From positions 248,001 through 312,000 of the forward strand of contig CAWEGI010000013.1 in the NCBI GenBank assembly GCA_963808815.1: a DNA stretch of 64,000 nt, written 5' to 3'. The notes beneath the pieces are model-generated. The model had not been told where the DNA came from. It ran no database searches and saw only the letters and a list, made by a program, of their open reading frames with translations. Source of the stretch: DATBLE01 sp963808815. GTDB lineage: Bacteria; Actinomycetota; Thermoleophilia; Gaiellales; Gaiellaceae. Made by a program: the position numbers and the translations under genes. Position 1 is the first letter of the stretch; the number at the start of each line of letters is the position of its first letter. Shown in pieces: positions 1-9,246 of this stretch.

Positions 1-1
1 C

Positions 2-1033
2 GAAGCAGATCCGATCGCGGCGCAGGCCGACCTGAAGAACACCGGCCTCGACCGCGAAGACCTCCTCACCGTCTACCGGAACATGCTGGTGACGCGCGGA
101 ATCGAGGAGCGCGGCCACATCCTGTACAAGCAGGGGAAGATCCCGGGCTCCTTCTACACGGGCCGCGGGAACGAGGGCGCGGCCGTCGGCATCGCCACGG
201 CCATGGGCCCCGACGACGTGGGCACACCGCTCCACCGCGATATGGGCGTCCACATCACGCGCGGCGTGGAGCCGTGGCGGATCCTCGCGAACTACATGGG
301 CAAGGAGGACGGCCCCGCCCGGGGCAGGGACGGCAACGTCCACATGGCGGATGCCCGCCTCGGCCTGATCGCGATGGTCAGCCACCTGCCGGCGATGCTG
401 CCCGTGGCCGTGGGCGCGGCGCTCGCCTTCCGGATCCGCGAGGAGAGCCGCGTGGCGGTCGGCTGGTTCGGCGAGGGCTCGGCCGCCCGTGGCGATGCCC
501 ACGAGGCGATGAACCTCGCCGGCGTCCGTCGCCTTCCGGTGGTTTTCGTCTGCGACAACAACCAGTGGGCGTACTCGACGCCCACCCATCTCGGCTTCGC
601 GACTCCGAACATCGCCGACCGGGCACGCTCCTACGGCTTCGACGGTGTGGTCGTGGACGGCACCGACGTGCTCGCCGTCTACCGTGAGGCCAAGCGCGCG
701 ATCGAGAAGGCCCGCGCCGGCGACGGGCCGACGCTGATCGAGTGCATGACGCTCCGCATGGAGGGTCACGCCGTTCACGACGACGCGTTCTACGTGCCCA
801 AGGACATGTTCGAGGAGTGGGCGAAGCACGACCCGATCGAGCGCTTCCGGAGCTGGCTGAAGGAGTACGCCGACCTCCGCGACCAGGAGGAGGAAGAGTT
901 CGCGGCCGACGTCAAGAAGCTCCTGAACGAGGCGATCAGGCGGGCCGAGGAGTCGCCCCTGCCGGACCCGGCAACCGTCGCGGACGGTGTCTACGCAGCT
1001 CCTGAGGACCTCGACACTCCGCACCACAAGTGA
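2..1033 (+). CDS. 2-oxoacid dehydrogenase E1 component, alpha subunit (5'-partial)
   Basis: Thiamine-diphosphate-dependent decarboxylase subunit of a pyruvate or branched-chain 2-oxoacid dehydrogenase complex; the cytosolic E1 alpha2beta2 passes the acyl group to E2. The frame is open from base 2, and the residues ahead of the first ATG (83) read as normal E1 alpha sequence ending LLTVYRNMLVTR, so the gene starts outside the window. The ThDP/Mg motif is visible as GEGSAARGD followed by NNQWAYSTP (GEGS rather than the usual GDGS). It lies directly upstream of E1 beta and E2 in one operon. Substrate cannot be decided: the family covers pyruvate, acetoin and branched-chain oxoacids. No E3 (dihydrolipoamide dehydrogenase) gene is in the window. 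Confidence 0.93.
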   Translation, partial: EADPIAAQADLKNTGLDREDLLTVYRNMLVTRGIEERGHILYKQGKIPGSFYTGRGNEGAAVGIATAMGPDDVGTPLHRDMGVHITRGVEPWRILANYMGKEDGPARGRDGNVHMADARLGLIAMVSHLPAMLPVAVGAALAFRIREESRVAVGWFGEGSAARGDAHEAMNLAGVRRLPVVFVCDNNQWAYSTPTHLGFATPNIADRARSYGFDGVVVDGTDVLAVYREAKRAIEKARAGDGPTLIECMTLRMEGHAVHDDAFYVPKDMFEEWAKHDPIERFRSWLKEYADLRDQEEEEFAADVKKLLNEAIRRAEESPLPDPATVADGVYAAPEDLDTPHHK

Positions 1034-1043
1034 GCGCGCGCTA

Positions 1044-2018
1044 GTGGCCGAGCGGACATACCTCCAGGCGATCTCCGAAGGTCTCCGCCAGGAGATGCGC
1101 CGCGACAAGCGCGTCTTCGTGATCGGCGAGGACGTCGGCGTGTACGGCGGCGCTTTCAAGGTCACCCTCGGATTCCAGGAGGAGTTCGGCGCGTGGCGGG
1201 TCATCGACGCGCCGCTCTCCGAGACCGCGATCGTCGGAGGCTGCACGGGCGCCGCGCTGATGGGCATGCGGCCGGTGGCGGAGATGCAGTTCGCCGACTT
1301 CGTCTCGTGCGCCTGGGACCACCTCGTCACCGTCGCCGCGAAGCAGTTCTACCGCGCGGGCACGCCCGTGCCCATGGTGGTGCGGCTCCCGTCCGGCGGC
1401 GGCTTTTCCGGCGGGCCGTTCCACTCGCAGAACCCCGAGAGCTCGTTCGCGCACATCGCCGGGCTGAAATGCGTCTGCCCGGCGACCCCGCAGGACGCCA
1501 AGGGGCTGCTCGCGACCGCGATCGAGGATCCCAACCCCGTGCTCTACTTCGAGCACAAGCACCTCTACCGCCGCCTGAAGGCCGAGGTGCCCGAGGAGCG
1601 CTACACGATCCCGTTCGGCGAGGCCCGAACGCACCGCGAGGGCGAGGAGATCAGTGTGATCACGTGGGGCGCAATGGTGCACACCGCCGGCGAGGCGGCC
1701 GAGGAGCTCGCGAAGGAGGACGTCTCCGTCGAGGTGATCGACCTGCGCACGGTGATGCCGTGGGACAAGAAGGCGGTGCTCGCCAGCGTCGAGAAGACGT
1801 CCAAGGTGCTCGTCCTGCACGAGGACACGCGAACCGGTGGTTTCGGCGCCGAGATCGCGGCCACGATCGCCGAGGAGGCCTTCGAGTCACTCGACGCCCC
1901 GGTGAAGCGGATCGCGGCCCCGGACACGCCCGTGCCGTTCTCGCCCCCATTGGAGAAGGCCTTCATCCCGCAGGTCGAGACCGTCGCAGCAGGGCTGCGC
2001 GAGCTGGCCGCCTACTGA
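1044..2018 (+). CDS. 2-oxoacid dehydrogenase E1 component, beta subunit
   Basis: Second half of the thiamine-dependent E1 enzyme. About 324 residues with the transketolase pyrimidine-binding domain (GEDVGVYGGAFKVT near the N-terminus; QFADFVSCAWDHL) and the C-terminal transketolase domain (VLVLHEDTRTGGFGAEIAA). I prefer GTG 1044, ten bases past the E1 alpha stop, because MAERTYLQAI is the usual family N-terminus; an ATG at 987 would overlap E1 alpha by 47 bases with an unrelated leader. The stop TGA (2016-2018) overlaps the E2 ATG as TGATG, indicating translational coupling. Confidence 0.93.
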   Translation: MAERTYLQAISEGLRQEMRRDKRVFVIGEDVGVYGGAFKVTLGFQEEFGAWRVIDAPLSETAIVGGCTGAALMGMRPVAEMQFADFVSCAWDHLVTVAAKQFYRAGTPVPMVVRLPSGGGFSGGPFHSQNPESSFAHIAGLKCVCPATPQDAKGLLATAIEDPNPVLYFEHKHLYRRLKAEVPEERYTIPFGEARTHREGEEISVITWGAMVHTAGEAAEELAKEDVSVEVIDLRTVMPWDKKAVLASVEKTSKVLVLHEDTRTGGFGAEIAATIAEEAFESLDAPVKRIAAPDTPVPFSPPLEKAFIPQVETVAAGLRELAAY

Positions 2019-3456
2019 TGGCCACCGGCACGATCATCGAGGTCGTCATGCCGCAGATGGGCGTCTCGGTCTCCGAGGGAACGGTCGTCAAGTGGCTGAA
2101 GGCCGAGGGCGAGACGATCGAGGCCGACCAGCCGCTGCTCGAGATCTCGACCGACAAGGTCGACACCGAGGTGCCGAGCCCGGGCACGGGTGTCGTCACC
2201 AGGATCCTCGTCCACGAGGGCGAGACGGTCGACGTCGGCGCGAAGCTCGCCGAGATCGCGCCGGAGGGCGCCGAGCCCGCGGCCGCAGCGCCCGAGCCCG
2301 AGTCCGCGAGCCGGAGGCTGCCCCGGAGCCCGCGACAGCCGAGGCGGCCGCAGAGGCCGACGCGCCCTCGAGCGCGGAGACGCCGGCACCTGCCGCGCCG
2401 CCTGCTCCTGCCGCGCCACCTGCTCCTGCCGCACCACCTGCTCCTGCACCCGCCCAGCCGGCGCCGGTCGCGGCCGGGAGCGAGAACGGCAAGTCGTTCG
2501 TCTCGCCGGTGGTCGCGCGCATCGCCGCCGAGCACGGCGTCGACGTCGGGGCCATCGAGGGCACGGGCCAGGGCGGCCGCGTGACGAAGAAGGACATTCT
2601 CGCGTACATCGCCGCAGGTACTCCGGCACCTGCGTTGACGCCTGCGACCCCGGAAGCCCCCGCCCCGCCATCCGCACCGGCGCCGGCTGCAGCTGCCCCA
2701 CAGGAGCCCGTCGCATCTGCTCCCTCTGCTCCCCAACCGCAGGTTGGAGAACACCAGGAACCCATGAGCGCGATGCGCAAGGGCATCGCCGAGCACATGC
2801 GCCGCTCCCTCGACACTGCCGCCCACGTGACGAGCGCGATCGAGGTCGACATGTCGAGGGTGGTCGCGATCCGGGAGAAGCTCAAGGCCTCGTATCAGAA
2901 GGACTACGGCGTGAACCCGACCTACCTGGCCTTCGTCGGCCGGGCGGCCGTCGACACGCTCCGCGACTACCCGTGGGTCAACGGCGAGCTGCGCGACGAC
3001 CAGATCGTGACGCGCCCCTACGTCAACCTCGGGATCGCCGTCGAGCTCGCCGAGGGCAAGGGCCTGATCGTCCCCGTGATCAAGAATGCCGAAGGGCTGA
3101 ACCTGCTCGGGCTCGCCCGCTCGATCGCCGACATCGCGGCCCGCGCCCGCGACAAGAAGCTCCTGCCCGACGACGTCCAGGGCGGGACGTTCACGATCAC
3201 CAACCCGGGCGGTTACGGCACGTTCCACGGCACGCCGGTGATCAGCCAGCCGCAGGCGGGCATCCTCGGCACCTACGCGCTGGTCAAGCGCCCCTGGGTC
3301 GTCCAGGACGAGCTCGGCACCGACGTGCTCGCGATCCGGCCGATCATGAACATCACGCTGACGTACGACCACCGCCTGGTCGACGGCGCGCTCGCCGGCC
3401 GGTTTCTGCACGACCTGCGCGAGAAGCTCCAGAGCTGGGGCGAGGACCACTACTAG
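2018..3456 (+). CDS. 2-oxoacid dehydrogenase E2, dihydrolipoamide acyltransferase (frameshifted near 2304-2309)
   Basis: Core acyltransferase of the complex. Order: N-terminal lipoyl domain with the lipoylated lysine in EISTDKVDTEVPSPG (about residue 46), Ala/Pro linker, peripheral-subunit-binding domain (VSPVVARIAAEHGVD ... GRVTKKDILAYI), second Pro/Ala linker, and catalytic domain ending with the active-site motif DHRLVDG. The lipoyl domain is read in one frame and everything after about 2309 in the -1 frame; one base appears missing inside TCCGCGAG at 2304-2309, since TCC-Gxx-GAG would restore PEPES-x-EPEAAPEP. With that base restored the protein is about 479 aa, normal for the family. lipB and lipA just downstream make the lipoyl cofactor this protein carries. 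A real null mutation is possible but less likely than a sequencing error, given intact flanking domains. Confidence 0.88.
2394..2447 (+). repeat. Three tandem 18-base units in the E2 interdomain linker
   Basis: Three near-identical units of the form GCGCCACCTGCTCCTGCC encode three copies of A-P-P-A-P-A. They make the flexible Ala/Pro arm between the lipoyl and subunit-binding domains, so this is coding repeat, not a regulatory array. Copy number can vary by slippage. Confidence 0.85.
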
Positions 3457-3463
3457 GACCGGG

Positions 3464-3883
3464 ATGAGCCAGCGCATCGTCCCGTTCATCGGTTACGAGG
3501 ACGCGGCCGGCGCGATCGAATGGCTAGAGCGCGCGTTCGGCTTTCGCGAGGACAGCGGCCAACACCACGAGGAGAACGGCACGATCACGCACGCCGAGCT
3601 CCAGCTCGACGGCGTCACGATCTACCTGTCGACCCCTGCCGGATACGCAAGCCCGCGAACGCTCCGCAGCGAGTCGGAGAGCGCGCGGCGGGCATACGAC
3701 AACCCGTGGGTGATCGACGGCCACTTCGTCGAGATCGTCGATCTCGACGCACACTACGAGCAGGCACGAGCGGCGGGCGCGACGATCCTCCGCGAGCCCG
3801 GCGATCCCGGGCACGGCCATCGCACGTACACGGCCGAAGATCCGGAAGGACACCGCTGGATGTTCGGTCAGCGCGTTGGCTGA
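3464..3883 (+). CDS. VOC-family (glyoxalase/bleomycin-resistance fold) protein
   Basis: 139 aa single-domain vicinal-oxygen-chelate protein of the PhnB-like type. Visible hallmarks are the opening RIVPFIGYEDAAGAIEWLERAFGF, a central VEIVDLDAHYEQARAAGATI segment, and the C-terminal TAEDPEGHRWMFGQ. Such folds bind a metal and act as isomerases, dioxygenases or resistance proteins; the substrate cannot be told from sequence. It starts seven bases after the E2 stop and overlaps the YCII-like gene by 8 bases, so it is probably co-transcribed with the dehydrogenase genes, though no functional link is implied. Confidence 0.8.
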   Translation: MSQRIVPFIGYEDAAGAIEWLERAFGFREDSGQHHEENGTITHAELQLDGVTIYLSTPAGYASPRTLRSESESARRAYDNPWVIDGHFVEIVDLDAHYEQARAAGATILREPGDPGHGHRTYTAEDPEGHRWMFGQRVG

Positions 3884-4208
3884 ACACCTCTGGGTCGTCC
3901 GGCGCCGGCGCGGCGGGCCCTGGGACTGGTCACGCGACCTCCGCAGGCAGGACGGCTGGGACGAGCACGCCGCGATCATGGACCGCTTCGTCGATGAGGG
4001 CTTCATCCTGCTCGGCGGCCCGCTCGAGGGCGAGCGCGAGGTGCTGCACGTCGTCCGAGCCGAGTCGAAAGACGCGATCCATGCCCGGCTCGGGGAGGAC
4101 AACTGGACGCTGAACGGCATGCTCGAGACGGTGTCGGTCGAGGGCTGGACGGCCCTGCTGAACGGCCTCGGTGTCGGATCGGGGTCTGACCCCGAAGCGG
4201 CTCGATAG
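3876..4208 (+). CDS. YCII-related domain protein
   Basis: About 110 aa alpha/beta-barrel protein of the YCII family (HLWVVRRRRGGPWDW ... HAAIMDRFVDEGFILLGGPLEG). Related proteins are small putative enzymes or dehydratase-like domains; the activity is unknown. The frame opens with TTG at 3876, overlapping the preceding stop by 8 bases; no better start is available without losing the first beta strand. The C-terminal tail GVGSGSDPEAAR is low-complexity. Confidence 0.7.
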   Translation: MAEHLWVVRRRRGGPWDWSRDLRRQDGWDEHAAIMDRFVDEGFILLGGPLEGEREVLHVVRAESKDAIHARLGEDNWTLNGMLETVSVEGWTALLNGLGVGSGSDPEAAR

Positions 4209-4250
4209 ACCCTCGCGGGCACGGTACTACGCCCGGCTAGAGTCAGAAGC

Positions 4251-4922
4251 GTGCGTGCCCAGATCCTCAACCTCGGCGAGACGCCCTACCTCGAGGCGCT
4301 GGCGCTCCAGCGGGAGGTGGCGGCCGCGGTCCAGGAGGGAAGGGCGCCGGACACCGCGATCTTCCTCGAGCACCCACCCGTGGTCACGGTGGGCAGGCGC
4401 ACGGACGAAGCGGAGCTCCACGTGCCCGAGCAGGCCGACGTCGAAGTGGTCGAGACCGACCGTGGCGGGAAGTCGACGTTCCACGGGCCCGGGCAGCTCG
4501 TCTGCTACCCGATCCTCGACCTCAACCGCCATGGCCGGGACGTGCGGAAGTACTGCCGCGACCTCGAGGAGTCGATAGTGCAAACGCTTGCAGCGTTCGC
4601 ACTGGAGGGAACCCAGATCGACGGACTCACGGGAGTGTGGCTGACCCCGCCGCCCAGGAAGATCGCCTCGATCGGCGTGCACATCTCTCGCTGGGTGACC
4701 ACGCACGGCTACGCGTTGAATGTCGATCTCGACCCTGCGCCGTTCACGGAGTGGATCACCGCCTGCGGGCTCGAGGACGCCGCGTTCACGACGATGGCAC
4801 GCGAGCTCGGCAGGCCGCTCACCGTCGACGAGGTGCGTCCGGCCGCCACGGCTGCGCTGGCCGAGGTCTTCGGCCTCGAGCTCGTCGAGACGGCCGACCT
4901 GCAGCAGCTCACCGCCCGATGA
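4251..4922 (+). CDS. lipB: Octanoyl-[ACP]:protein N-octanoyltransferase (lipoate biosynthesis)
   Basis: Transfers octanoate from acyl carrier protein to lipoyl domains, the first step of de novo lipoylation. 223 aa, normal length. Family signatures present: RGGKSTFHGPGQLVCYPI (substrate-pocket lysine and glycine-rich loop), the catalytic lysine region KIASIGVHISRWVTTHG, and ALNVDLDPAPFTEWITACG with the conserved cysteine. GTG 4251 starts the typical N-terminus. Its TGA overlaps the next gene's ATG (ATGA at 4919). With lipA at 6054 and the lipoyl-bearing E2 upstream, the context strongly supports the call. Confidence 0.95.
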   Translation: MRAQILNLGETPYLEALALQREVAAAVQEGRAPDTAIFLEHPPVVTVGRRTDEAELHVPEQADVEVVETDRGGKSTFHGPGQLVCYPILDLNRHGRDVRKYCRDLEESIVQTLAAFALEGTQIDGLTGVWLTPPPRKIASIGVHISRWVTTHGYALNVDLDPAPFTEWITACGLEDAAFTTMARELGRPLTVDEVRPAATAALAEVFGLELVETADLQQLTAR

Positions 4923-5431
4923 AGCGCCTCACGCTGGTACTGCTGCTCGCCGTCACGAGCACCGGAGCCGCGCTCGCCGCGGGCCCGGCGCCCCGGAACG
5001 TCGACCTGCTCCGGACGTTCGGCCCCCGCCTGGCGAAGGTGAAGGCCGTCACCAACGTGCCGATCCTGCTGCCGCGCACTCTTCCGCTCGGAGGCCGGTA
5101 CAAGCTTTACTCACGCGGCTCGGGCGCCCGCACGTCCTACGTCTTCTCGCTCGAGGGCGCCCCGAACTGCCTGGGCGCCAACGCCTGCTTCGTCGCCACC
5201 TTCGCAGGCAAGCGCGGCGGCAAGCTGCCCGGCCGGCCGAACGTGCGCCTCTCCTCCGGCGACCAGGCGATCTTCCGGATGTTCAGCTGCGGCGGCTCCT
5301 GCTCGCCAAACTCCTTCTGGTTCACGCACCGCGGCGTGCTCTACAGCTGGCAGGTGAAGGACCTGCCGAAGGGCGAGCGCACGGTCATGATCGGGATGGC
5401 GAACGAGGCGATCGCCGCAGGCCCGCGCTGA
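4919..5431 (+). CDS. Secreted protein of unknown function, cysteine-containing
   Basis: 170 aa. The N-terminus MKRLTLVLLLAVTSTGAALA is a clear Sec signal peptide, cleavage likely after the AAG/AGP region. The mature part has four cysteines (PNCLGANACF and FSCGGSCSPN) that could form two disulfides. I recognise no family. It sits inside the lipB-lipA interval and overlaps lipB by four bases (ATGA), so it is translated from the same message, but there is no evidence it acts in lipoylation. Confidence 0.65.
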   Translation: MKRLTLVLLLAVTSTGAALAAGPAPRNVDLLRTFGPRLAKVKAVTNVPILLPRTLPLGGRYKLYSRGSGARTSYVFSLEGAPNCLGANACFVATFAGKRGGKLPGRPNVRLSSGDQAIFRMFSCGGSCSPNSFWFTHRGVLYSWQVKDLPKGERTVMIGMANEAIAAGPR

Positions 5432-5432
5432 C

Positions 5433-6044
5433 ATGAACCCGAGCAGGCTGGAGACGTTCGCGGACGGCGTGTTCGCCATTGCCGCGACGCTGCTGATCCT
5501 GACCGTGGACGGTGCGGTCGGCGGCGAGGGGATCGGCCTCGGCGCGGAGCTCAGACACGCGTGGCCGGCCTACGTCGGCTACGTGGTCAGCTTCGTGACG
5601 ATCGGGATCATGTGGCTGAACCACCACACGGTCATGTCGCTGGTCGAGCGCGTCGACCGGCGGTTCCTGCTCGCCAACCTCGGCCTGCTGATGTGCATCG
5701 CGTTCGTCCCCTTCCCGACCCGGCTAATGGCCGAACACATCCGCGGTGCGGGAGCCGAGAGCGCCGCGCTCGCCTACGGATTCACCCTGACGGCGACAGC
5801 GGTGTTCTTCAATACCGTGTGGCTCTACGCCTCCCGCGGCGGCCGCCTGCTCCGTGCCGACTGCGATCCGCGAGCAGTCGCCGGCATCACCCGGACCTAC
5901 ATGCCCGGCCCCTGGATCTACCTCGGCGCCACTCTGGTCGCGTTCGCCAGCCCGTCCGCGAGCGCCTTGCTCTACCTGGCGATCGCCGCGCTCTACGTGG
6001 TCGAGAGCTCCGTGTTCGGCGGTCGGCAAACGGCCGGAGACTAG
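5433..6044 (+). CDS. TMEM175-family (DUF1211) membrane protein, putative potassium channel
   Basis: 203 aa, about six hydrophobic segments. The first carries the TMEM175 pore-helix signature as RLETFADGVFAIAATLL (consensus R-x3-F-[SA]-D-G-V-x-A-I). Bacterial members form tetrameric potassium channels; here the call is by family only. The second helix pair contains WLNHHTVMSLVERVDRRFLLANL, also typical. It begins one base after the preceding stop and ends ten bases before lipA, so it is embedded in the lipoate operon. Confidence 0.85.
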   Translation: MNPSRLETFADGVFAIAATLLILTVDGAVGGEGIGLGAELRHAWPAYVGYVVSFVTIGIMWLNHHTVMSLVERVDRRFLLANLGLLMCIAFVPFPTRLMAEHIRGAGAESAALAYGFTLTATAVFFNTVWLYASRGGRLLRADCDPRAVAGITRTYMPGPWIYLGATLVAFASPSASALLYLAIAALYVVESSVFGGRQTAGD

Positions 6045-6053
6045 ACTCCGGCC

Positions 6054-6974
6054 ATGGAACCGTCCGTCCCGGTCGCCGATCGGCCGCGCCGCCCAGAATG
6101 GATGAAGGTGCGCGCGCCGCGCTCGGACTCGCGCTACCACGACGTCCGCGAGTTGATCCACGGCGCGGGTTTGCACACGATCTGCGAGGAGGCCCGCTGC
6201 CCGAACATCGCCGAGTGCTGGGGACGTGGGACGGCGACGTTCCAGATCCTGGGCGACACCTGCACACGGGCGTGCCGCTACTGCTATGTCCACTCCGGCC
6301 GGCCGGAGTCGCCGCCCGACCCACTCGAGCCTCTGCGGCTGGCGCAGACCGCCGCGCAGATGGAACTGAGGCACGTGGTCGTGACCTCGGTCGACCGCGA
6401 CGACGTCCCCGACCGCGGCGCCGGCCACTACGCGGCCACGATCCGCGCGCTCCGGCGCAAGGTGCCGCAGGCGTCGATCGAGGTGCTGACCCCGGACTTC
6501 CTCGGTGTCGAGGAGGAGGCGCTGCGAACCGTGCTCGGAGCAGGGCCCGACGTCTTCAATCACAACATCGAGACCGTCCGCCGACTGCACGCCCGGATGC
6601 GCGGGGCGAAAGCGTCGTACGACAAGGCCCTCTGGCTGCTCGCGCGAGCCAAGGAGCTCGCCGACTATCCCGTCCTGACCAAGAGCGGGATCATCGTCGG
6701 CCTGGGCGAGACAAACGAGGAGGTGGTCGAGACGATGCGCGATCTGCGCAATCACGGCGTCGACGTCGTCACCATCGGCCAGTACCTCCAGCCCTCGCCG
6801 AAGCACGCCCAGATCGACCGCTGGGTGCACCCTGACGAGTTCCGCTGGTTCCGAGAGCAGGGCGAGGCGCTCGGCTTCGGCTCGGTGTTCTCGGGCCCGC
6901 TCGTCCGCTCGAGCTACCGCGCGGACGAGCAGCGCCATGCCGCCGAGTCCGGCCGGGGCGCGGTAGCGTACTGA
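6054..6974 (+). CDS. lipA: Lipoyl synthase, radical SAM
   Basis: Inserts two sulfurs into protein-bound octanoyl groups to form lipoyl. 306 aa. The auxiliary 4Fe-4S cluster motif C-x4-C-x5-C is CEEARCPNIAEC; the radical-SAM cluster C-x3-C-x2-C is CTRACRYCYV; the C-terminal RSSY motif that ligates the auxiliary cluster is present (VRSSYRADEQ). ATG 6054 begins MEPSVPVADRPRRPEWMKV, the usual leader. It completes the pathway begun by lipB in the same strand and neighbourhood as the lipoylated E2. Confidence 0.97.
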   Translation: MEPSVPVADRPRRPEWMKVRAPRSDSRYHDVRELIHGAGLHTICEEARCPNIAECWGRGTATFQILGDTCTRACRYCYVHSGRPESPPDPLEPLRLAQTAAQMELRHVVVTSVDRDDVPDRGAGHYAATIRALRRKVPQASIEVLTPDFLGVEEEALRTVLGAGPDVFNHNIETVRRLHARMRGAKASYDKALWLLARAKELADYPVLTKSGIIVGLGETNEEVVETMRDLRNHGVDVVTIGQYLQPSPKHAQIDRWVHPDEFRWFREQGEALGFGSVFSGPLVRSSYRADEQRHAAESGRGAVAY

Positions 6975-6976
6975 CG

Positions 6977-7180
6977 ATGGGCATCTGGCAGCGCATCAGC
7001 TCCTGGTGGAGCAAGGACGACGCGGAGCGTGTAGCCGAGGCCGCCGGGCCGGAGCAGGCCGATCTGGACACCGCGGTCGAGGACTACGAGAGCCTCAAGG
7101 ACGACCAGTCGATCGGCGGCGCCTACATCGCCGGCGGCATGGCCGACTACGAGCGCGACTCCGAGCCGCCGCGGCCGTAG
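6977..7180 (+). CDS. Small acidic hypothetical protein
   Basis: 67 aa, opens MGIWQRISSWWSKDDAERV and is rich in Asp/Glu, with no membrane segment or cysteine. It starts two bases after the lipA stop and ends three bases before the convergent subtilase stop. No family recognised. Close packing and a codon bias matching its neighbours make it likely to be real. Confidence 0.55.
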   Translation: MGIWQRISSWWSKDDAERVAEAAGPEQADLDTAVEDYESLKDDQSIGGAYIAGGMADYERDSEPPRP

Positions 7181-7183
7181 GGC

Positions 7184-9118
7184 TTACGGCCCCGCGGCTC
7201 CGCCTGCAACCGCTCTTGCGGCGTTCACGAGCCCTGCGCCGAAGGCCTCTTTCGCCTTGATCGCCTTCCCGCCCAGGTGGCAGTAGCCTCCGGGGCACGC
7301 CTCGCCGGTCAGGTCCGTGTTCGACACGTCGGTGGGGCTGAGCGGCGGCGTCGCGTTCGCCAGGGACTTGATCGGCGTCACCGACCGGGACTTCAGGAAC
7401 TTGACCAGCTTCGCCGGCTGGCCCGCGAGCTCCGGATGCGCGCTGGCGATCAGGGCCAGCACGGAGGCCACGTGGGGCACGGCCATCGACGTGCCCTGCA
7501 TCGCCGTGTAGCACTGGTCGTGGTCGAACCCTGACCGGATGGGCACGCCGTAGTAGTTCGCGGGGTCGGTCGGGTCCGTGCTCGTCCCGTCGAAGATCAC
7601 GCACGGGATCACAAGCGCGCTGTTGGAGGTGATCGTGAAGTCCTGCCACGCGGCGAAGCCGTCCGCCGCCGATTTGCCTCCCCCGGGATTGTTTCCCGAA
7701 GCGTACGAACCGGCGCCCGTGAACGGCCAGCCCTCCGAGCCGCCGCGGTCGGCGGTCGGCAGGTTGAACTTCCGGGAGCCACCCGGGGCCGCGACGTCGA
7801 TCCGCGAGCCGTAGTTGCTGTAGTAGGCCAGCTGATCCTGGGAGCCCACACCGAACGGCTGGTGAGTATCGCTCTGCGGCTTGCACCAAGGACGGTCGCC
7901 TGTCGTGCTGCCGGGCTCCGGGCAGGTGGCCGCCGGCGCGTTGACGACATTGGCCGTCGCTGAGACGTCGACGACGCCGGTGATTCCTCCCGGCACCTCG
8001 TAGAGGCCGATGAAGTCCTTTCCTCCCGGCGGGAAGCTGAGGATCCCGTGGCTGAGCACCTTGCCGCCGGTCCCGATCCGCGCGTGCTCGTTGCCGGAAG
8101 CGGCGACCACGGTCGTGCCACGCACCGCCGCGTACTTCACGGCCCAGCCGTACAGGTCGTAGATTGCCTTCTCGTCCGGTTTCGCTCGGTCGAGGTAGTT
8201 GCCGAGCGCGACGGCGACCACGTCGACGTCGTGGTCGGCCGCCCAGAGCAGGCCGGCGATGATCTCGGAGTCGTACGTCGAGCCGCACCATTGGGCGATC
8301 TTCAGAGAGACGAGCGAGACTCCCGGAGCGACACCGTTGATCGAGTTGCCGTCGACGGCAGCGGCGACCACGCCGCCGATCGCCGAGCCGTGGCCGTTGA
8401 AGTCGAGATCCTGCGGCAGCGACATGTCCGCCGCCACGTCGGCATCGCCGAAGCCGAAGCCGAGCACGTCCTTGCAGAGCTGTGGGTTCTCGGTGGTCGT
8501 GAAGTCGGCCACCGCGGTGACCTTGCCGCTCAGCTCGTCGTGCGTGTAGTCGAGCCCGGTGTCCTCCACGGCGACGACGACGCCGTCGTCACCGCCGTTC
8601 GTCGCCCAGGCCGCAGGTGCGCCGATGCGCTCGACGTTCCACATCGGACCCGGCGGGCCAAGCCCGAACGCCGGGTCCGCGGTGAAGCCCGACAGGATCC
8701 CGAACGGCGTCGCGGCCGGCATCGCGAAGGGGCTCGCCGTCCGCCTGCGCGCCGCGAGCCGACCGGCCAGTGTCGCCGCCGATACGTCGGCAGGATCGGC
8801 CCAGCCCGTCCCGACGTCCGAGCCCGGTTGGTCGATCGACTCGATCCGGTCGGGGACCACCGCCGCTCCCGACAGCCGGCCGAGCGCCCGCGCGACCGCG
8901 GGCGACGCGTTGACCACGAAGGCGTTCACCGGCGCCATGGTCAGCGCGACGCGCGTGCCCGCCCTCGCGCCGGAGAGCGCGGAGTTGAACGCCGCCTTGT
9001 TCGGGGCGATCACGATGTAGCGGCCCGGCGCGGGCGCCGCGGGAGCCGCATCGGCGCCCGTCGCGACCGGGCCGACGGCGGCCAGACAGGCCAGGAGGAC
9101 CAGGCTCGGTGTACGCAT
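7184..9118 (-). CDS. Secreted subtilisin-like serine protease (S8 family)
   Basis: 644 aa. MRTPSLVLLACLAAVGPVATG is a Sec signal peptide; an inhibitor-I9-like propeptide region follows (YIVIAPNKAAFNSAL). The catalytic triad is visible in order: Asp in VEDTGLDYTHDEL, His in FNGHGSAIGGVVAA, Ser in GTSMAVPHVASVLAL. Glycine-rich inserts and extra cysteines separate His and Ser. Start at 9118 is chosen because GGAGGGG lies just upstream and the signal peptide follows immediately; the frame stays open much further upstream but that part is antisense to tag. Exported, probably degradative or processing; substrate unknown. Confidence 0.9.
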   Translation of the reverse strand: MRTPSLVLLACLAAVGPVATGADAAPAAPAPGRYIVIAPNKAAFNSALSGARAGTRVALTMAPVNAFVVNASPAVARALGRLSGAAVVPDRIESIDQPGSDVGTGWADPADVSAATLAGRLAARRRTASPFAMPAATPFGILSGFTADPAFGLGPPGPMWNVERIGAPAAWATNGGDDGVVVAVEDTGLDYTHDELSGKVTAVADFTTTENPQLCKDVLGFGFGDADVAADMSLPQDLDFNGHGSAIGGVVAAAVDGNSINGVAPGVSLVSLKIAQWCGSTYDSEIIAGLLWAADHDVDVVAVALGNYLDRAKPDEKAIYDLYGWAVKYAAVRGTTVVAASGNEHARIGTGGKVLSHGILSFPPGGKDFIGLYEVPGGITGVVDVSATANVVNAPAATCPEPGSTTGDRPWCKPQSDTHQPFGVGSQDQLAYYSNYGSRIDVAAPGGSRKFNLPTADRGGSEGWPFTGAGSYASGNNPGGGKSAADGFAAWQDFTITSNSALVIPCVIFDGTSTDPTDPANYYGVPIRSGFDHDQCYTAMQGTSMAVPHVASVLALIASAHPELAGQPAKLVKFLKSRSVTPIKSLANATPPLSPTDVSNTDLTGEACPGGYCHLGGKAIKAKEAFGAGLVNAARAVAGGAAGP

Positions 9119-9198
9119 CGTCTTCCCCTCCGTCTTCGGCTCGCCCGCCTGCCCCGGCGGGCGCAACTGGGCGTGTTCGACGCGCAACCCTACCCGGT

Positions 9199-9228
9199 CG
9201 AGCGGGCGGCGCCCCCTGGCGCCGCCCG
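9199..9228. terminator. GC-rich hairpin with short T run
   Basis: Perfect 13-base stem: AGCGGGCGGCGCC and its complement around a CCCT loop, followed by TT on the plus strand. It lies between tag and the subtilase gene, both on the minus strand, and probably ends tag transcription. Confidence 0.6.
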
Positions 9229-9246
9229 CTTTCCAGGTCGTTCTTA

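Noticed and set aside
2290..2320. Programmed frameshift in the E2 gene
   Set aside because: No slippery heptamer or downstream structure is evident, and other genes show the same kind of indel at unrelated sites.
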